The notes: generated by a model from the sequence alone, not told the origin. Positions 1 through 11,685 are shown, counted from the first letter of the stretch. The stretch: 64,000 nt of DNA from Metridium senile (GCA_949775045.1 OX459106.1:3150727-3214726), one strand, 5' to 3'. Numbers and translations: made by a program.

Positions 1-17
1 TTTGTGTACAATTGTAC

Positions 18-245
18 CTATCACTTGTGCAGTTTCCATGTTTGTTGTTGGTTTTAAGTTGTCTGACTGGAAATCATCATGAGATTCTTTATCTATAAAA
101 GCAAAGCATTCAATTATTAGATAATGTCTTATAGATCTACTGTATGCATACACAATGCATTTTTGTGTACCTATCACTTGTGCAGATTCCATGTTTGTTG
201 TTGGTCTTAAGTTGTCTGACTGGAAATCATCATGAGATTCTTCAT
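18..245 (-). repeat. Tandem exon duplication (75-nt exons)
   Basis: A block of about 120 bp at 1-122 is repeated at 161-275. On the minus strand each copy contains a 75-nt exon (245-171 and 92-18) bounded by TTTTATAG and G|GTAC, both in phase 1. They encode nearly the same 25 residues (ESHDDFQSDNLRPTTNM in one, K for R in the other). Both can splice in frame to the upstream exon that ends at 412. Confidence 0.75.
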
Positions 246-1596
246 CTATAAAAGAAAAGCATTCAATTATTAGATTAATATTAGAAATTGCAATAATCAT
301 TTGATGTATTGAATGGTATGACATGCAAATCAATAGGCTGATCACATTCTCAACAATTATTGCAAATTATATTTATGGAGTCAATCACACAGTCATGCAT
401 TGGCTGCTTACCTTCATTCTGAAAAGCCATACGGTTATAAAGTAACTTTCCATCTTCCTCTCGAAGTTTTGATAGGGGTAGTTTTGCCAGGTTTCCTGCG
501 GTACACTTCAGCCAGGTATGGTCAAGGTACTCTTGGATACTCTTGACTGAGGATGATCTGAATTGGTGAATGTCTGGACCACAAGGCTTGGATTCTTGTT
601 CTTCAGGACCATCAAGAAATTCAAGAGAACCATCATCTTTCCATCTCCACCATGTGCCCTCATTCTGTATGTAGTCAGAAATATTTCTAAGATGTGCTTG
701 CCAAATTCTTGATTCTTTCTCTAGAAACCTTTTACTTATGACGGTGTTCTCTGGCTTTGGGAGACTCTTGGCGATCCTTGACAATTCCCTTTCCTGCTCC
801 ACCATAACATCTGTACCTTCGTCATGCTTGTCCTCTGCTGCTATATGCAAAAATGCATTTGACACAAGTTCTTCTGTCCTTTTCTCCAGGTTTTGCGGGT
901 TATGTCTGCCACTCTGTCAAAGTATCTTTCGAACAGCTCTGCACTTATTGATCTAAGACAAATTAGGCGGTAGAGTAGAGGAGCATGATTGACAATGCTG
1001 TGATAATAAAGGCCATAAAGCTTTCTCCTGGTAATGGTTTTTGGTGGACTTAAAACATCTTTTACTGCAATGGAGTATCTTAAGGCCAAGTTGTATAGTC
1101 GTAGGATCTGTTTTGGACTTCTACTGTCACATAAGAGTAGTATATACCCATCATCTCACAGAAAGTTAATAGAAGCTCTTTTACCTCTTGTGGGACATCA
1201 ATGGTTGCATTACAAAGCAGGACGGTTAGCTGAAGAAGAGCTCTTCTGTAATCTGTGCATCTCAGTTTTTCTTTATTGAGTGCTATTGAAATAGTCTCTT
1301 TAAGCAATATCAGCAGTTCGACATCAGTGACGTGGTGTGGGAGTTCAGCCAAAATTTGTGAAATACTATTAAGGCAGCAGTGAAGGGGTTCAAAAAACAA
1401 AACTTCATAATTAGTAAGATTCAAACCAGGAAGTGAAGCATTATTATCACCATATAGTAGTGCTGTCACTCTGACTGTCCCTCCTAGAATGTTGGTTAGT
1501 CTGTCTTGAAGATGTGCCTGCAGTCCGTCTGTGCTCTTCCTTCTAGCCTTTAGCTCATCTCTTAGCTCTTGCACTTTAAGTTTATTGAATGGATGG

Positions 1597-1618
1597 TTAG
1601 GGTTAGGGTTAGGGTTAG
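1597..1618 (+). repeat. Interstitial TTAGGG telomeric repeat
   Basis: About 3.7 uninterrupted copies of TTAGGG. The array lies exactly at the 5' edge of the SAP-domain reading frame, where it would be read as a PNPNPN stretch, so the annotated N-terminus upstream of KLKVQEL is probably not genuine. Confidence 0.85.
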
Positions 1619-1655
1619 CAAATGGTGTTAAAAAAAGGTGCTGGATGGGTAGCAA

Positions 1656-2614
1656 ATACTAGAAAAAGACGAAGGAATCACCAATAACTTGATCAACCAA
1701 AAGAACACACGAAACACAAAGTTGTTCAAATAGTTTTTATTGCATAAACGTGATATTTAAGAGAAAAATATCTCGTTATTACATTCGGTTTTACCTGTTA
1801 TTGATTCTTAGCATTCCTCAGAATGTGGAAATTCCGTGAATATAAGACAAAACACTGCAAGTTCATTTCCTTCCTTTCTTCTTTCAAGCCACCATTTTGT
1901 TTGAGCCGCCAGATTGTTTTATTAGCAGTCTATTTGATATATGTACCCCTCTCTAGTAGGGGTGCCCCAGGGCTATTTTGTAGCTAATTTGTTTGCTAGG
2001 GAGGGGGCAGTTAGTAGTTGAATTGGCCGCGCGAAATGCATTGTGGGATGAAATTGAAAACAAAATGGCGCCGTATATGAACATTTGTATAGACGAAAAT
2101 GCTGCACGTATGCGGTTGCGAATGTTCAACCTTTCAAGGAAGTTTTGCACTCTAAAGAAAGCTAAGACATTGAGCTACAACTCTGTGGTTGGAAAAGTTG
2201 TATTTTATGTCGAAAGTTAGTCTTAATGTTGAAAATAGTGCAGATGGTTGTGATTATTTTAGGTTATTTTCTTCTAACTTGTTAACGAGACATCGGAGAG
2301 AAGTTTGCCAAGCAGTTTCAATAGGAGCTTTTTCGTCTGAATCCAAAAACGTCAATGTATTTATTGTGCGTTTTGAACTGGCGACCGCATTTGGATTTTT
2401 TGGTCGTAACTTTGTTATCACGTGACTAATCACGTGATAAATATTTTGAGCAAAAATGTTGATAAGGTTGTAGAGAACAATGAATAGTATAAGAGTGCGA
2501 AATTTCGCAAGATTTGATATTTTCTTTCGCCAGATATGATTTTTTTTAAAACCCCTTCAGGACGGCTTGACCCAGGCCTTAACGTACTTGAGTAGAAGGG
2601 ACACCTCCTTCTGA
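1656..2614. other. No recognised gene
   Basis: Only short open frames without recognisable motifs. An ATGGCG at 2065 lies in a 75-codon open frame whose protein I do not recognise. The one structured site is the CACGTG palindrome listed separately. Confidence 0.5.
2415..2440. promoter_or_regulatory. Double CACGTG inverted repeat
   Basis: A perfect 11-bp inverted repeat, TTATCACGTGA, a 4-bp CTAA loop, then TCACGTGATAA. Each arm is itself an E-box (CACGTG), the bHLH-ZIP type of site. Similar CACGTG cores sit next to probable gene starts at 39.55 kb and 47.30 kb. Regulatory use here is inference. Confidence 0.4.
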
Positions 2615-2664
2615 CTAGAAGTGTTGGTTATTAACAAATATATTGATTGCTTTTTTATGGCCTA

Positions 2665-5600
2665 CCCAGTCAAGTACTGCCAGTTGTATTCTTGACGAAT
2701 ACGTTTCATCACCGAAGAGGATGCGTTTTGGTGCATACATGAGTAAAGTCGAGTGAAAGGACTCAATCCAGAAAGTATCACGACACTGTATGACATAAAA
2801 AAATTATTTACTGGTTTATGTATATAAGATATCGTGTTTTGTTATTGTGCAAAATTTAATTCTTGATATTTTGTGCGCATTTTTAACATATTAGCTTTTT
2901 GTTACTTACTCTCATATAAGCTTCTGGATTTCTATAGATTAGTGTTGACATGATGGCTTTCTTATATGCAGCAATAGCCTTTGGATCTAGTAGTGTCTTT
3001 TTACTGCATATATATATTCGTCACTTTGACACCTGCTTTCCTTTGAGCATTGTGTATGGTGACCCTGTGGAATAAAGCAATAGTTACATTCACACAGGCT
3101 GTATTATTGGTCAAACACATGGATGATTGTTCCACGCACCTGATAATGTTCAACAACAGTTAATAATGCCGCTAGGAACTGCTCTGTAGTGCTATTACTC
3201 CCAGAGAACTGTTTCATTGTGGCTTTTGCTATGAAAACAATAGAGATTTCCGATTTAGCGGATTATAGGCGGAATAGGCATATAATAGTGGAATAGGCAT
3301 ATAGAAGAAATAGTGTTTTCAATGTTTTGTTAAGTTGAAATAAAAATGGCGCAATTATCGAGGGGGCTTTGGAATATACTAATCCAAATCCGCTAAATCG
3401 GAAATCTCTAATAGAATTAAATATCAAGGCAAAGTAATAACATTCCCATTTTGTAAAAACAATTGGAGGTTCCACCATAAGGTTGTCAATATTATATATG
3501 TGTATCAGGCTACAAGTGACTATCTCTTTCAAACGCTGTCAAATCCTATTGTGGATCCTCATTGTAAGTGGCTACCTTTGTCTGAAAGGTCAGAAAACCA
3601 AGTATTTCCCTCTTCTTTTTTTGTCCCAGTTGTTATTTTCTTCATCATTTTTTTCACATTTTTCCCACCTGAAAAAAACAAACAAACAAACAAATTAAAT
3701 ATAATTATAATTCAGCACAATATTATCTGGATGTGTTCATTATTGTTAGGGGGATCATTTACCATGCCAAGTATCATATGAATTTAGGATTTTCTTGTCC
3801 TTCACTGCTCAATTCTGAATGGCAGCAACATTATCATGTGCTTATTTCAGCAATTTCATGTCCTGTAGTAAGTATAATCACTATGTTAATGAAAACACAT
3901 TATTATTATAATTTTTTTTTTAAATTTTTATTGATACATGCTACATTGATGTACAAAGATGTATATGTATATAATAGTGTACTATATATGTCACTATATA
4001 TGACTCAAAGACTCAAGTCTCATGCAAGGCACCTTTCTTGTATATTATATATCAATAAATTTTTGTCAAGTTGAGATACATAATAAATGCAAATTTACTA
4101 TTCAAAAGTGTAAGATAATTAATCATTCTCATACCGATTGCTTCTAAATTTTCAAGCAGTACTTTAGTCATTGGTACTTTTCTTGATGCAGCTGAAGTAG
4201 CGTCACTTTTTGACCAATTTACTGTGGCCAAAATCTTCTTATTGCTAAAGTTTGTAAAGATAGGCATTTTATTAATAATCAACTGTCTTGAAATGATGTA
4301 AGTGAAAGAACAATTGATGTGGAGGACACTATACTACTTACTAGTATGACATTGCTGTCACAGTTGTGTGCTTGGCATTTCTGGATGAGTCATGTCTGGC
4401 GTCAGTTATAACAATCTATATAAAAAAAACAATTTTTTATTTTGTCCATATTTAATTATTTTAGAAGAGCAATAATTGTTTCAAGTTTATAAACTGGACT
4501 GGCAAAGGAAAAATATTTCTTTGCAAGGACACCTATTACTAACACTTCTCAAATCCTATTTGCGAATGCCAGCAAATTTGAAATCTTGGAACACATTTTG
4601 ATAGCACAAATGAAAATCCTGTTAATTTGTCAAGTTTGACTTGGTCGCTTACCCAACCAGTCTTCTATTATAGCAATCCATGTTATGTTAATTAAGCTAA
4701 TTAAGTCGTGATTTAATAATATCTTCATGTTCATGCTAATCCATCTGATCATCAGACAAATTAATTTAAATTTACCTGCATCACAATTAATTACATCCTC
4801 ACATCCTATTGATAGAAGAACGATTTTCACAGTTGATAATTATTGTGCAGGGCAACACACATACTTACATCACCATCATTATCAATATATGACTGATCTC
4901 TTTCTGTCTCCTTTACAACAGTCTGTCGTCATAAACCGCCTTGAGTGCAGCCATATAACCAAGTTTATTGAAGACTAAAAACAATCATGATGATGAAGCA
5001 CAATATATCAGTAATGTATTATCTGAATATATAGATCATATTTTATCTGAAATATTTTTCAGATTATGGATTGATATCAAAATAACTAGATATAATAATG
5101 ATTATTATTATTATGCATGTATGCATGTGTAGCAAAATGCAATCAAGATAAGCAAACAAAAAAAAAACTAAACTAAAATAAGGAACAGAAAAGACAAAAT
5201 ATTATAGATAATAAAGCAAACACAAATGAACTTGTCTTGTGCAGTTGTAAGTTGGATCACACGGTTGGGATATCTGATGTAGATCAAGCATTATGTGCAA
5301 AAGCAGGGCTGCAATAACAAGTAATATAATAGATTATAAAGGTCAATGCCATCAGCAAAGCAAGCATAACAAATAATCAATATCTATAATCAACATTCAA
5401 AACATTGTTTATACCAGTGTCAAGATACGTATGCTCAACTGAGCCTAGGCCAGTTGTCTTAGCAAAATTTCTGTATTGTGTTTCAGTTAGTCCAGAACTT
5501 ATGAATCCATGAATAACTCTATAAAGTAAAGCAATCATACAAGTATGTTAATGTCTTTGAATGACTTGAAGTAAACAATTATATAACCTAACAAACGAAG

Positions 5601-5990
5601 ATTTCCAAGGATTATACTATGACAAGTCTAAAGCTCTTACCTGAGGTTTGCAACGTATTTTGACTGTAAATTTGCAGAACTAAACCAAACTGTTTCGTGT
5701 TTGTTGTTGCAACTGATGGTAATACGGCCACAGTGCCCTCTTCTCGCCAGCTGACAGCTGTCAAGAACCAGAAATCCACCACAAACTGGACAACATCCTT
5801 TCGACTCCGTCAAGCACTTCACTAAACTACGAGTTGCAGCTTTACCGGTGATGAAGTACTCTCCGTCATCGTCGTCCAGAGCTGTGTGGATTTCTTTCCT
5901 TGACAGTTCAGCTGATGAAGAAGAGGCGGGCAAAGTTTCAACTTTGTCGATTTGTTTTCGGGCTTGTATCGTCGTGATGTACTTTGTAAA
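2665..5990 (-). CDS. Zinc-ribbon / DDE-type transposase-like gene, many exons
   Basis: Exons inferred from splice signals and phase: 5641 to about 5990; 5415-5518; (gap); 4869-4922; 4342-4415; 4135-4244; (gap); 3140-3228; 3033-3064 (a 32-nt micro-exon); 2910-3003; about 2665-2785. The first exon has a zinc ribbon (CCPVCGG, then CGRITISCNNKHETVW). Exon 4342-4415 carries VITDARHDSSRNAKHTT, a likely first catalytic Asp region. The last exon has DTFWIESFHSTLLMYAPKR and LAVLDW, a probable Glu region. I recognise the architecture as an unnamed RNase-H-like transposase family of cnidarians and fishes. Exons between 4135 and 3228 and between 5415 and 4922 were not found, so it is incomplete or partly lost. 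No in-frame ATG is visible: an 18-bp tandem duplication at 5992-6027 disrupts the 5' end. Confidence 0.6.
3241..3410. mobile_element. 170-bp MITE, 24-bp TIRs, TA target
   Basis: The left end TAGAGATTTCCGATTTAGCG (3241-3264 in full) is the exact reverse complement of the right end at 3387-3410, 24 bp each. The outermost dinucleotide is TA on both sides, consistent with a Tc1/mariner-type TA target duplication. No coding capacity. It lies in an intron of the surrounding gene and stops about 10 bp before the acceptor of exon 3140-3228. Confidence 0.85.
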
Positions 5991-5991
5991 A

Positions 5992-6027
5992 CCTGATCAG
6001 TTTGGACAACCTGATCAGTTTGGACAA
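5992..6027. repeat. 18-bp perfect tandem duplication
   Basis: CCTGATCAGTTTGGACAA twice in direct succession, in the presumed 5' coding region of the minus-strand zinc-ribbon gene. Confidence 0.85.
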
Positions 6028-6031
6028 CCAA

Positions 6032-6427
6032 TCATAGTTATTGGTTTCTCCCGTCGCTTTCTTAGAGTACGATATATTTTCTCGCAGTCCAGCGAGTTTT
6101 TCCTTGCAGTCTTCAAATTGTAGAACCTACTCCGTTTTTTTAGCCATTTTTGCAAGCGGAGCTATGCTACGAAACAATAGACTGACAAATGACAAAGCTA
6201 CCAGTATTTTCCCGCTCAAAATCAATGTACTAAGGGCGCCAAAGTACCGGAAACAATGAATTGGTTTTCGGCAAGGACTTCCTGTCGCTACGGCGCTTTT
6301 GTTTACATTTTTGGTTTATTCGATTTTCCACTCTTTTTGGTCGCAATATAAATAAACTACACATATTTTAACCCCTAGTTCAGTTTTCAATGATTTTTAT
6401 TGCATAATAAGAATTTATTTGACATTT
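6032..6427. other. Intergenic, no gene recognised
   Basis: Presumed promoter and 5' region of the minus-strand zinc-ribbon gene, with no motif I can assign. Short open frames only. Confidence 0.4.
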
Positions 6428-6976
6428 CTAAACATTTTCAGAGAATTTATTAGCTCTCAATGCAAATTCCACCTTTGTCCGCCATTTTGAAATTTTAAAT
6501 TTTTGAATGCCATTTCTAGACATGCCAACATCGAACATTAACGCAATAACATCGATACTTGGGTATTTGCGCAACCATATAAGAACGAGCAAGATTCTGT
6601 TTGGTATGTCTAACAAATAAGGTCTGCCGGCTGTTCTGTTCCGCCTTTCTCTGTCTCTTCTTAGATCACGAATCGCCATGCGAATTTCAGCAAGAAGATG
6701 ATGAAATGATTCAGGCGTTTCACCGGTGGCAAGCCAAAAAATATCTTCATGTTTAAAATATGTTGAAAATACATCCCAGCCATTGAAACTGCGCGAATTA
6801 CGACTTGCAGGCAAAAGCTGTTGTGGAAATGGCTGGGGAAAATATTGAATTATAGCTGGGTTAGAGAAGATGACTAGAAATTGTAGAAGAGCAAGGCAAC
6901 ACATAAGGATCTTGTTTTCATCAGGTTGAGGAGTGGTGGAGGCAAAATAGCAATTGTTGAACAAAGTATATAGCAC
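6428..6976 (-). pseudogene. Harbinger/IS5-like transposase N-terminal fragment
   Basis: An open frame of 182 codons. The segment PNRILLVLIWLRKYPSIDVI followed by ALMFDVGMS resembles the helix-turn-helix that precedes the DDE nuclease in PIF/Harbinger-like transposases (a run of LLxxLxWLRxYPxxxxLxxxFxVS type). The catalytic domain is missing: the frame ends 30 codons after the HTH in unrelated residues and I see no continuation downstream. Probably a truncated copy. The next gene (+) starts only 356 bp away and divergently. A two-gene Harbinger arrangement is possible but unproven. Confidence 0.45.
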
Positions 6977-7331
6977 AGACTATAAAAGTTCTCCATGATT
7001 ATATGTATAGTGGATAACCAAAGATTTCCAGATCTTTTTATGCGTACAAAATTATTATCATTTCAAGTGCATAGTTAATAATTTACTGTTTAGTGTTAAT
7101 GAGAATGAACAAAGCTGATAATTAGTATTTGTTTGTTTTTATCCAATGTTTGTAAAACTTAACTTTGAAAAAGTTGAATAGAGTCACGTGTGTAATAAGA
7201 AAAGGGTTACATAACCTTTTTCATAGAATGGCTTTAAATCGTTGCTGCTGATTGCACCCAATATAAATAAAGTTTCCAATTCAGAAACTAAAGTCATAAA
7301 TCAGTACCTTGGCCAAAGACGCACTTTTGCT
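6977..7331. other. Intergenic between divergent genes
   Basis: Contains a CACGTG core near 7185 and an AATATAAATAAA TATA-like string near 7260, about 70 bp before the ATG at 7332. No coding potential seen. Confidence 0.4.
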
Positions 7332-8107
7332 ATGTCGAATATTTGGAGGCCGTTTGATTTGCCAAGCACTTCAAAGAAAACAAAAAGAGGTAAGTTTTGA
7401 ATTTAAGTTAATAATTCTTAAATTTGTCTTAGCTTGTTCCGACTATTCTTCCCTTGTTTAGTTTTTGTGTTTGAAAATTGATTATTCAAAACCGCACACA
7501 GAATAAAAAATGTGTAGCCCGGCCAGGGAATGAAATCCCAGATATAATTTATAAAACAAAATGCAGATCTGTTTTTGACTTTCAGTTAAAAAAAAGCCAG
7601 GCACAATCGAAACTTCTGTAATATCTGAAGCTTATATCAATGAATGAACGAAAGGATGGGAATCTGTGGCACAATTGGCCAAAACTTTGATTTCAAAGTC
7701 ATCTATTGTGCCAGCAGACGTCAAGACCTACTACCAGAAGTCAAGCCTAACAACCATCATTTCCAGATGCCAAAGATGCGTAAAGGACAGAATCCATGTC
7801 GTGGAACCTGAAAAACAACAAGCAGAGTCCCCAAAGCTTGTATCTCAGGTAGCATCTCAACTAGATAGTAGCGGCTCAAGTGACGAACCTGACTGGAACA
7901 TGAAACTTGCAACCAAACAAACTCCAGAAGAGAGGAAGAATAGCAAAAGGCAAGAGAAACGGAAACGAAAGAACAAAGACCAGACAAATGAAGTAAATGA
8001 CGAAGACACAAGCGATGACGAGCCACGACCCAAGAAGACCATGATGCTGCATTGAGCACAATGGACAAAATGAAAGGACTGTTAGACAAAATCAAAGATA
8101 AAGTTTG
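7332..8107 (+). pseudogene. Basic/acidic low-complexity protein gene, copy A
   Basis: Exon 1 is 7332-7389 (MSNIWRPFDLPSTSKKTKR, donor GAG|GTAAGT). Exon 2 begins at 7586 after TTTCAG and continues in phase (VKKKPGTIETSV). The tail is highly charged (QTPEERKNSKRQEKRKRKNK), suggesting a nuclear protein; function unknown. Two lesions are visible: an in-frame TGA at 7645-7647 with the same frame open on both sides, and a 46-bp deletion after PRPKKT relative to the second copy at 10.3 kb. Without the deletion the tail would read through MKGLLDKIKDKV to a TGA near 8107. The second copy lacks the deletion but has its own nonsense change, so neither copy is intact. Confidence 0.55.
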
Positions 8108-8164
8108 AAGCAGTTTCATTTTTGGGGAATAAAATATCCTGACAACTGATCAGATTAAACGTAC

Positions 8165-8896
8165 TTAAACCATAATAATAATGATAATGATAATAATGAA
8201 TTTAGTTTAACAAATCTAGCCAGATGAAAATAGAATATATAATAAAATATTACAAAGCATCACGAAATGTACTTTTTATTGTCGTATTTTATGACTAAAA
8301 CAATGCTCTCTTTATCATTCAAATAAGCGCTCTTTCAAAGTTTGCGTAGCGTAAAAATGCGCTCTTGTTTTTTGACTAAAACAATGCTGCCTTTATCATT
8401 CAAATAAGCGCTCTTTCAAATTTTGCGTAGCATAAAAATAGCGTAAAATGTTTGGCATTATGAGAAATCTCTATTATTTTCAAACAAAGAGTACTTATAA
8501 AAGAAGAAATTCATAGAAATTCGCTGAACAATGAAATTATTTTTAATTATTTTCAAACAAAGAGTATTTCGTCATGGGTCAATGAATCGATCGAGTGCCA
8601 TCTTCTACACAATATAATGTGTACTTTTAAAGTTCAATGAATGGAAAAACAAATAAAAACATATACATACCTTTCTTTACGAGATCCAGAAAGTCGGTAG
8701 GCACTACAGCCTTTCTTTGTCCTTTGTGGACAACTTTACAGAGCATTTTGAGTGAGATGAAAAACTTATTTCATTCGCTTCATATCGGAAGATGGCGCGA
8801 AAACTATATAAGACGCTGGCCAATGTCACCAAAGGCTCAAGAGCAGATTTGCCACTGACCATATATTTGTGAGTCTTGAATCCCCCACCTATTCCC
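8165..8896. repeat. Segment Q, copy A of a duplicated 3' flank
   Basis: 732 bp, nearly identical to 14283-15014. It starts at the TTAA (8165-8168) that in the other copy was the target of the 3.8-kb insertion, so this copy is the pre-insertion (empty) site. It contains microsatellite-like (AAT)n, a CTATATAAG TATA-like box near 8800 and no convincing gene. Homology stops abruptly at CACCTATTCCC. Confidence 0.85.
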
Positions 8897-9125
8897 CGAA
8901 CAGAGGTAGAACAGAGGTTTTGTATAAATAGACAAGGAGACGATAAATCTTGAGCGCCGGTAAGTCAAGCTTATATCTCACTCAGAATTAATTGATTGCC
9001 ATTACCAATCTGCAACTGAGCCGTAATTTTACTATTGCACACGATATTCAGAAATATAGATAAATCGACCCATACTTGACACCATAAAGATGAATTTAAA
9101 CTATGATTAGAACAACTTAACTTAC

Positions 9126-9521
9126 TTTTTTGGCTTCGGGAGATGCAGGAGCTGCGGGCTCCTCCAAACTTTCGACATCCGCAGAAACAAAGCGCACGAA
9201 TAGCAGTTTGACGTCGTTCACTTGTCAAATCTTGCTACAAGAAGGTCCACGTTCACCTGCAAGGACATCGCAAGTCATCCCTTTTCCAATTACACTTTTA
9301 AAATGCTTTTGACAAGCATCCTTTATATTCTCAATGGTTAGTTCCTCTTGCTCAGAAAACGGGACGTATTGTGTCGCTCCAATCCTGCAGTATTTCTGTT
9401 GCTTGCCACTGACTTCACTTGACATTCGTTGGACCACGATTTCTTCCAATTTAGTTGCCTTAGATTCTGTTTTGGTGCGCCTTTGTTTTTGCCTTGTGGC
9501 AAATTTATTCCATGTTGTCAT
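9126..9521 (-). pseudogene. First exon of a multicopy-type gene with in-frame stop
   Basis: Begins at an ATG (9521-9519) with MTTWNKFATRQKQRRTKTES and ends at a donor AAAAAA|GTAAGT at 9126. A single TGA at 9225-9227 interrupts the frame (PSCSKI, stop, QVNDVKLLFVRFVSADVE) and the same frame stays open to the donor. I recognise the start as resembling an uncharacterised invertebrate multicopy family but assign no function. No following exon was identified. Confidence 0.5.
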
Positions 9522-9643
9522 GTTGAAGTTTGCCGCGCTAAAGGCATGTCGTGTAGGAGCTAAATCTCGTACCCAGCACCCGGTACGAGGTTGGAAGGAG
9601 CTCGCATAGCCTTTTGGGTAGTAGTGGCGGCAAAGGATCATGG

Positions 9644-9970
9644 TAGTGACAGAGATGGGTCACGTCGCCAAATTGATTTTACTTTTGAATTGGTTTTGAT
9701 TTTACTTTTGATTTTAATTTTGAATTGGTTTTGATTTTGATTTTGCTTTACATTTTGATTTAATTTCACTTTTGTTTTTAATTTGACTTTTTATTTTCAT
9801 TTGATTCTCGTTTCATTTTTTGTTTTAATTTCAATTTGTTTTAATTTGTTTTAATTTTTTTTAACTTCACTTTTTTTTAATTTAATTTATTTTATTTTTT
9901 CTTAAAGAAAATAAAAAATCATAAGAGAAATAAAACAAAAAGGTTAAAAAAATGTAGTGACAGAGATGGG
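9644..9970. repeat. T-rich low-complexity tract between 17-bp direct repeats
   Basis: GTAGTGACAGAGATGGG occurs at 9644-9660 and again at 9954-9970. Between the copies lies a degenerate (GATTTT)n / (AATTTT)n tract grading into A-rich sequence. The direct repeats could be an unusually long target duplication or the edges of a small duplication. Confidence 0.6.
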
Positions 9971-9978
9971 CCACCATA

Positions 9979-10458
9979 CAGAAGTCAAGCCTAACAGCCA
10001 TCATTTCCAGATGCCAAAGATGCGTAAAAGACAGAATCCATGTCGTCGAACCTGCAAAACAACAAGCAGAGTGCCCAAAGCTTGTATCTCAGGTAGCATC
10101 TCAACTAGATAGTAGCGGCTCAAGTGACGAACCTGACTGGAACATGGAACATGCAACCAAACAAACTCCAGAAGAGAGGAAGAATAGCAAAAGGCAAGAG
10201 AAACGGAAACGAAAGAACAAAGACCAGACAAATGAAGTAAATGGCGAAGACACAAGCAATGACGAGCCACGACCCAAGAAGACCAAAGACAAACTGCAAA
10301 GAGATGCTCTAGAAAAGCACTCGCTTATGTGTGATGCTGCATTGAGCACAATGAACAAAATGAAAGGACTGTAAGACAAAATCAAAGATAAAGTTTGAAG
10401 CAGTTTCATTTTTGGGGAATAAAATATCCTGACAATTGATCAGATTAAACACACTTAA
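9979..10458 (+). pseudogene. Copy B of the 3' half of the 7.3-kb gene
   Basis: 480 bp homologous to 7735-8168. It retains the 46 bp deleted in copy A (KDKLQRDALEKHSLMCDAAL) but the Leu TTA after MKGL has become a TAA stop. It has no upstream exon or start, so it is a duplicated fragment. It ends at TTAA 10455-10458, where the 3.8-kb element is inserted. Confidence 0.8.
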
Positions 10459-11059
10459 GAGCGAATGTCCACTAACACAGAGCAAAATCGAGAATACGTG
10501 GCACATGATGGAAAAACAAAATCCTTCATATTTCATCCATCGAAACCCTATCATATACTAAGAAACGTGGTGGGGTTTGTTTTCGAAAATTTTATTTTAA
10601 ACGCGAGAAATTTAGAAAAACGTGACCCATACCGGAAATGTCTAAAATCGAGAAAAGAATCGCGTGATCATGACTTCTCAAAAACGTCTCATTTGATCAA
10701 TTCAAAACGAGTAAAAACAAAAATCGACTTCATAATCGTATATAGCAGATAATAATGAAGGGCTGGATCTAAATTTTAACCTTTTAAGTGTGTGTTTTTA
10801 AACCATAGGAAGCAATCAAACATTGTATAATTTTGCGAGTTAAAATTTTCTAATTTACCACACTTTTTAAATATTACTTTTTCCTGCCCGGTATATTTCT
10901 GATTTTCTTGATTTTTTGTGTTTTAATAGAGGAAATGTTGTTCTTTAAGATGATATAAAAATCTCACTCGGGCTTTTTATATTTGTGGAGATATAGCGAT
11001 TTAAATATCGTGAAAATCACAACAAAAAACTGTCAACAACTCCAGACAATTAGACGCGT
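10459..11059 (+). repeat. Left long terminal inverted repeat (601 bp)
   Basis: Reverse-complementary to 13691-14282 with only scattered differences and one 9-bp indel. It contains an open frame of 95 codons (10465-10752) starting inside the terminal 20 bp. The opposite arm keeps the same frame in 92 codons because the indel is in frame. I recognise no protein family, and the low divergence means preservation of the frame is not evidence of selection. Confidence 0.9.
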
Positions 11060-11502
11060 CTCGTATAGACAGCGCGAACTCTAATTAATTTGTGATCGTT
11101 TTGAAGTATCCTTAAAAATCTTAGAATTTATTTTATAACTTTTATGAACGGCTAAATCTTGTGTTTTAATAAAAAGTGGTTAGCAAATATAACACCGATT
11201 TATGTCAAAATAGCTTTGGTGTTTATAGTAAGGGCTATATAAGCTGCTTGACAGCTCGATCGTTAAAAACTATTCTGTCACCGAAAGTTACTAAATAGAA
11301 TAAATACTTAAGTGCCTATTATATAGGCGAACAAAACGTTTCATTTCTTTATGAACTGTCATGGTAGGTTCGTATAAAAACGACAAGTGCAAGTGAATTA
11401 GAGAGCGTGATATTCATAATAAAACAATACCTAAAACATAATAAAATGACGCATAGAGAAAGACACATATTAAAACATTAATGAATCCTTAGCTTAGATT
11501 TA
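11060..11502. other. Internal spacer of the TTAA element
   Basis: AT-rich sequence with no open frame, repeat or splice pattern I can support. Confidence 0.5.
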
Positions 11503-11685
11503 TTGATCGTTGATAATCGCAAGTCACTTCAAGGACTAGATTATGTAATCTCAGCAGGAGCTGAAGCATTTAATGATTTGCTTGATGTGGTAGAACGACT
11601 CCAAGATGCAGGTCAAGGAATGGGATGGACCAAAGAAATGCAGACACGCATACGAGCTGGAAAGCGTTATCTTAAAAGCGATTGA
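11503..11685 (+). pseudogene. Transposase-family relic
   Basis: 60 codons containing SLQGLDYVISAGAEAFNDL and AGKRYLKSD. I recognise this block from an uncharacterised, highly repeated cnidarian transposase-like family (SLQGLD...KRYLKxD), where it precedes the putative catalytic region. Everything after it is missing. It may mark the original coding region of the surrounding TTAA element or be an earlier nested fragment. Confidence 0.45.

Larger units (their letters stand above)
18..1655 (-). pseudogene. SAP-domain multicopy gene, frameshifted
   Basis: The N-terminal part (about 1080-1585) holds a SAP-like DNA-binding helix pair (KLKVQELRDELKARR) followed by a helical region (NYEVLFFEPLH, RCTDYRRALLQLTV). 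I recognise this as an uncharacterised, amplified cnidarian family that I associate with mobile elements; its biochemical role is unknown. The coding sense changes frame twice: near 1130-1140, where the conserved run RSPKQILRLYNLALRYS is in a new frame, and near 885-895. The last large exon ends at 412 (GAAG|GTAAGC, phase 1) and continues in phase into two near-identical 75-nt exons at 171-245 and 18-92. With two frameshifts it is probably a pseudogene, although sequencing indels cannot be excluded. The 3' end lies outside the window. Confidence 0.6.

Noticed and set aside
1597..1618. Chromosome end
   Set aside because: Fewer than four TTAGGG units flanked on both sides by ordinary sequence.
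8637..8858. 73-codon plus-strand frame present in both Q segments (also 14755-14976)
   Set aside because: Conserved only because the segments are a recent duplication; no motif and no splice context.
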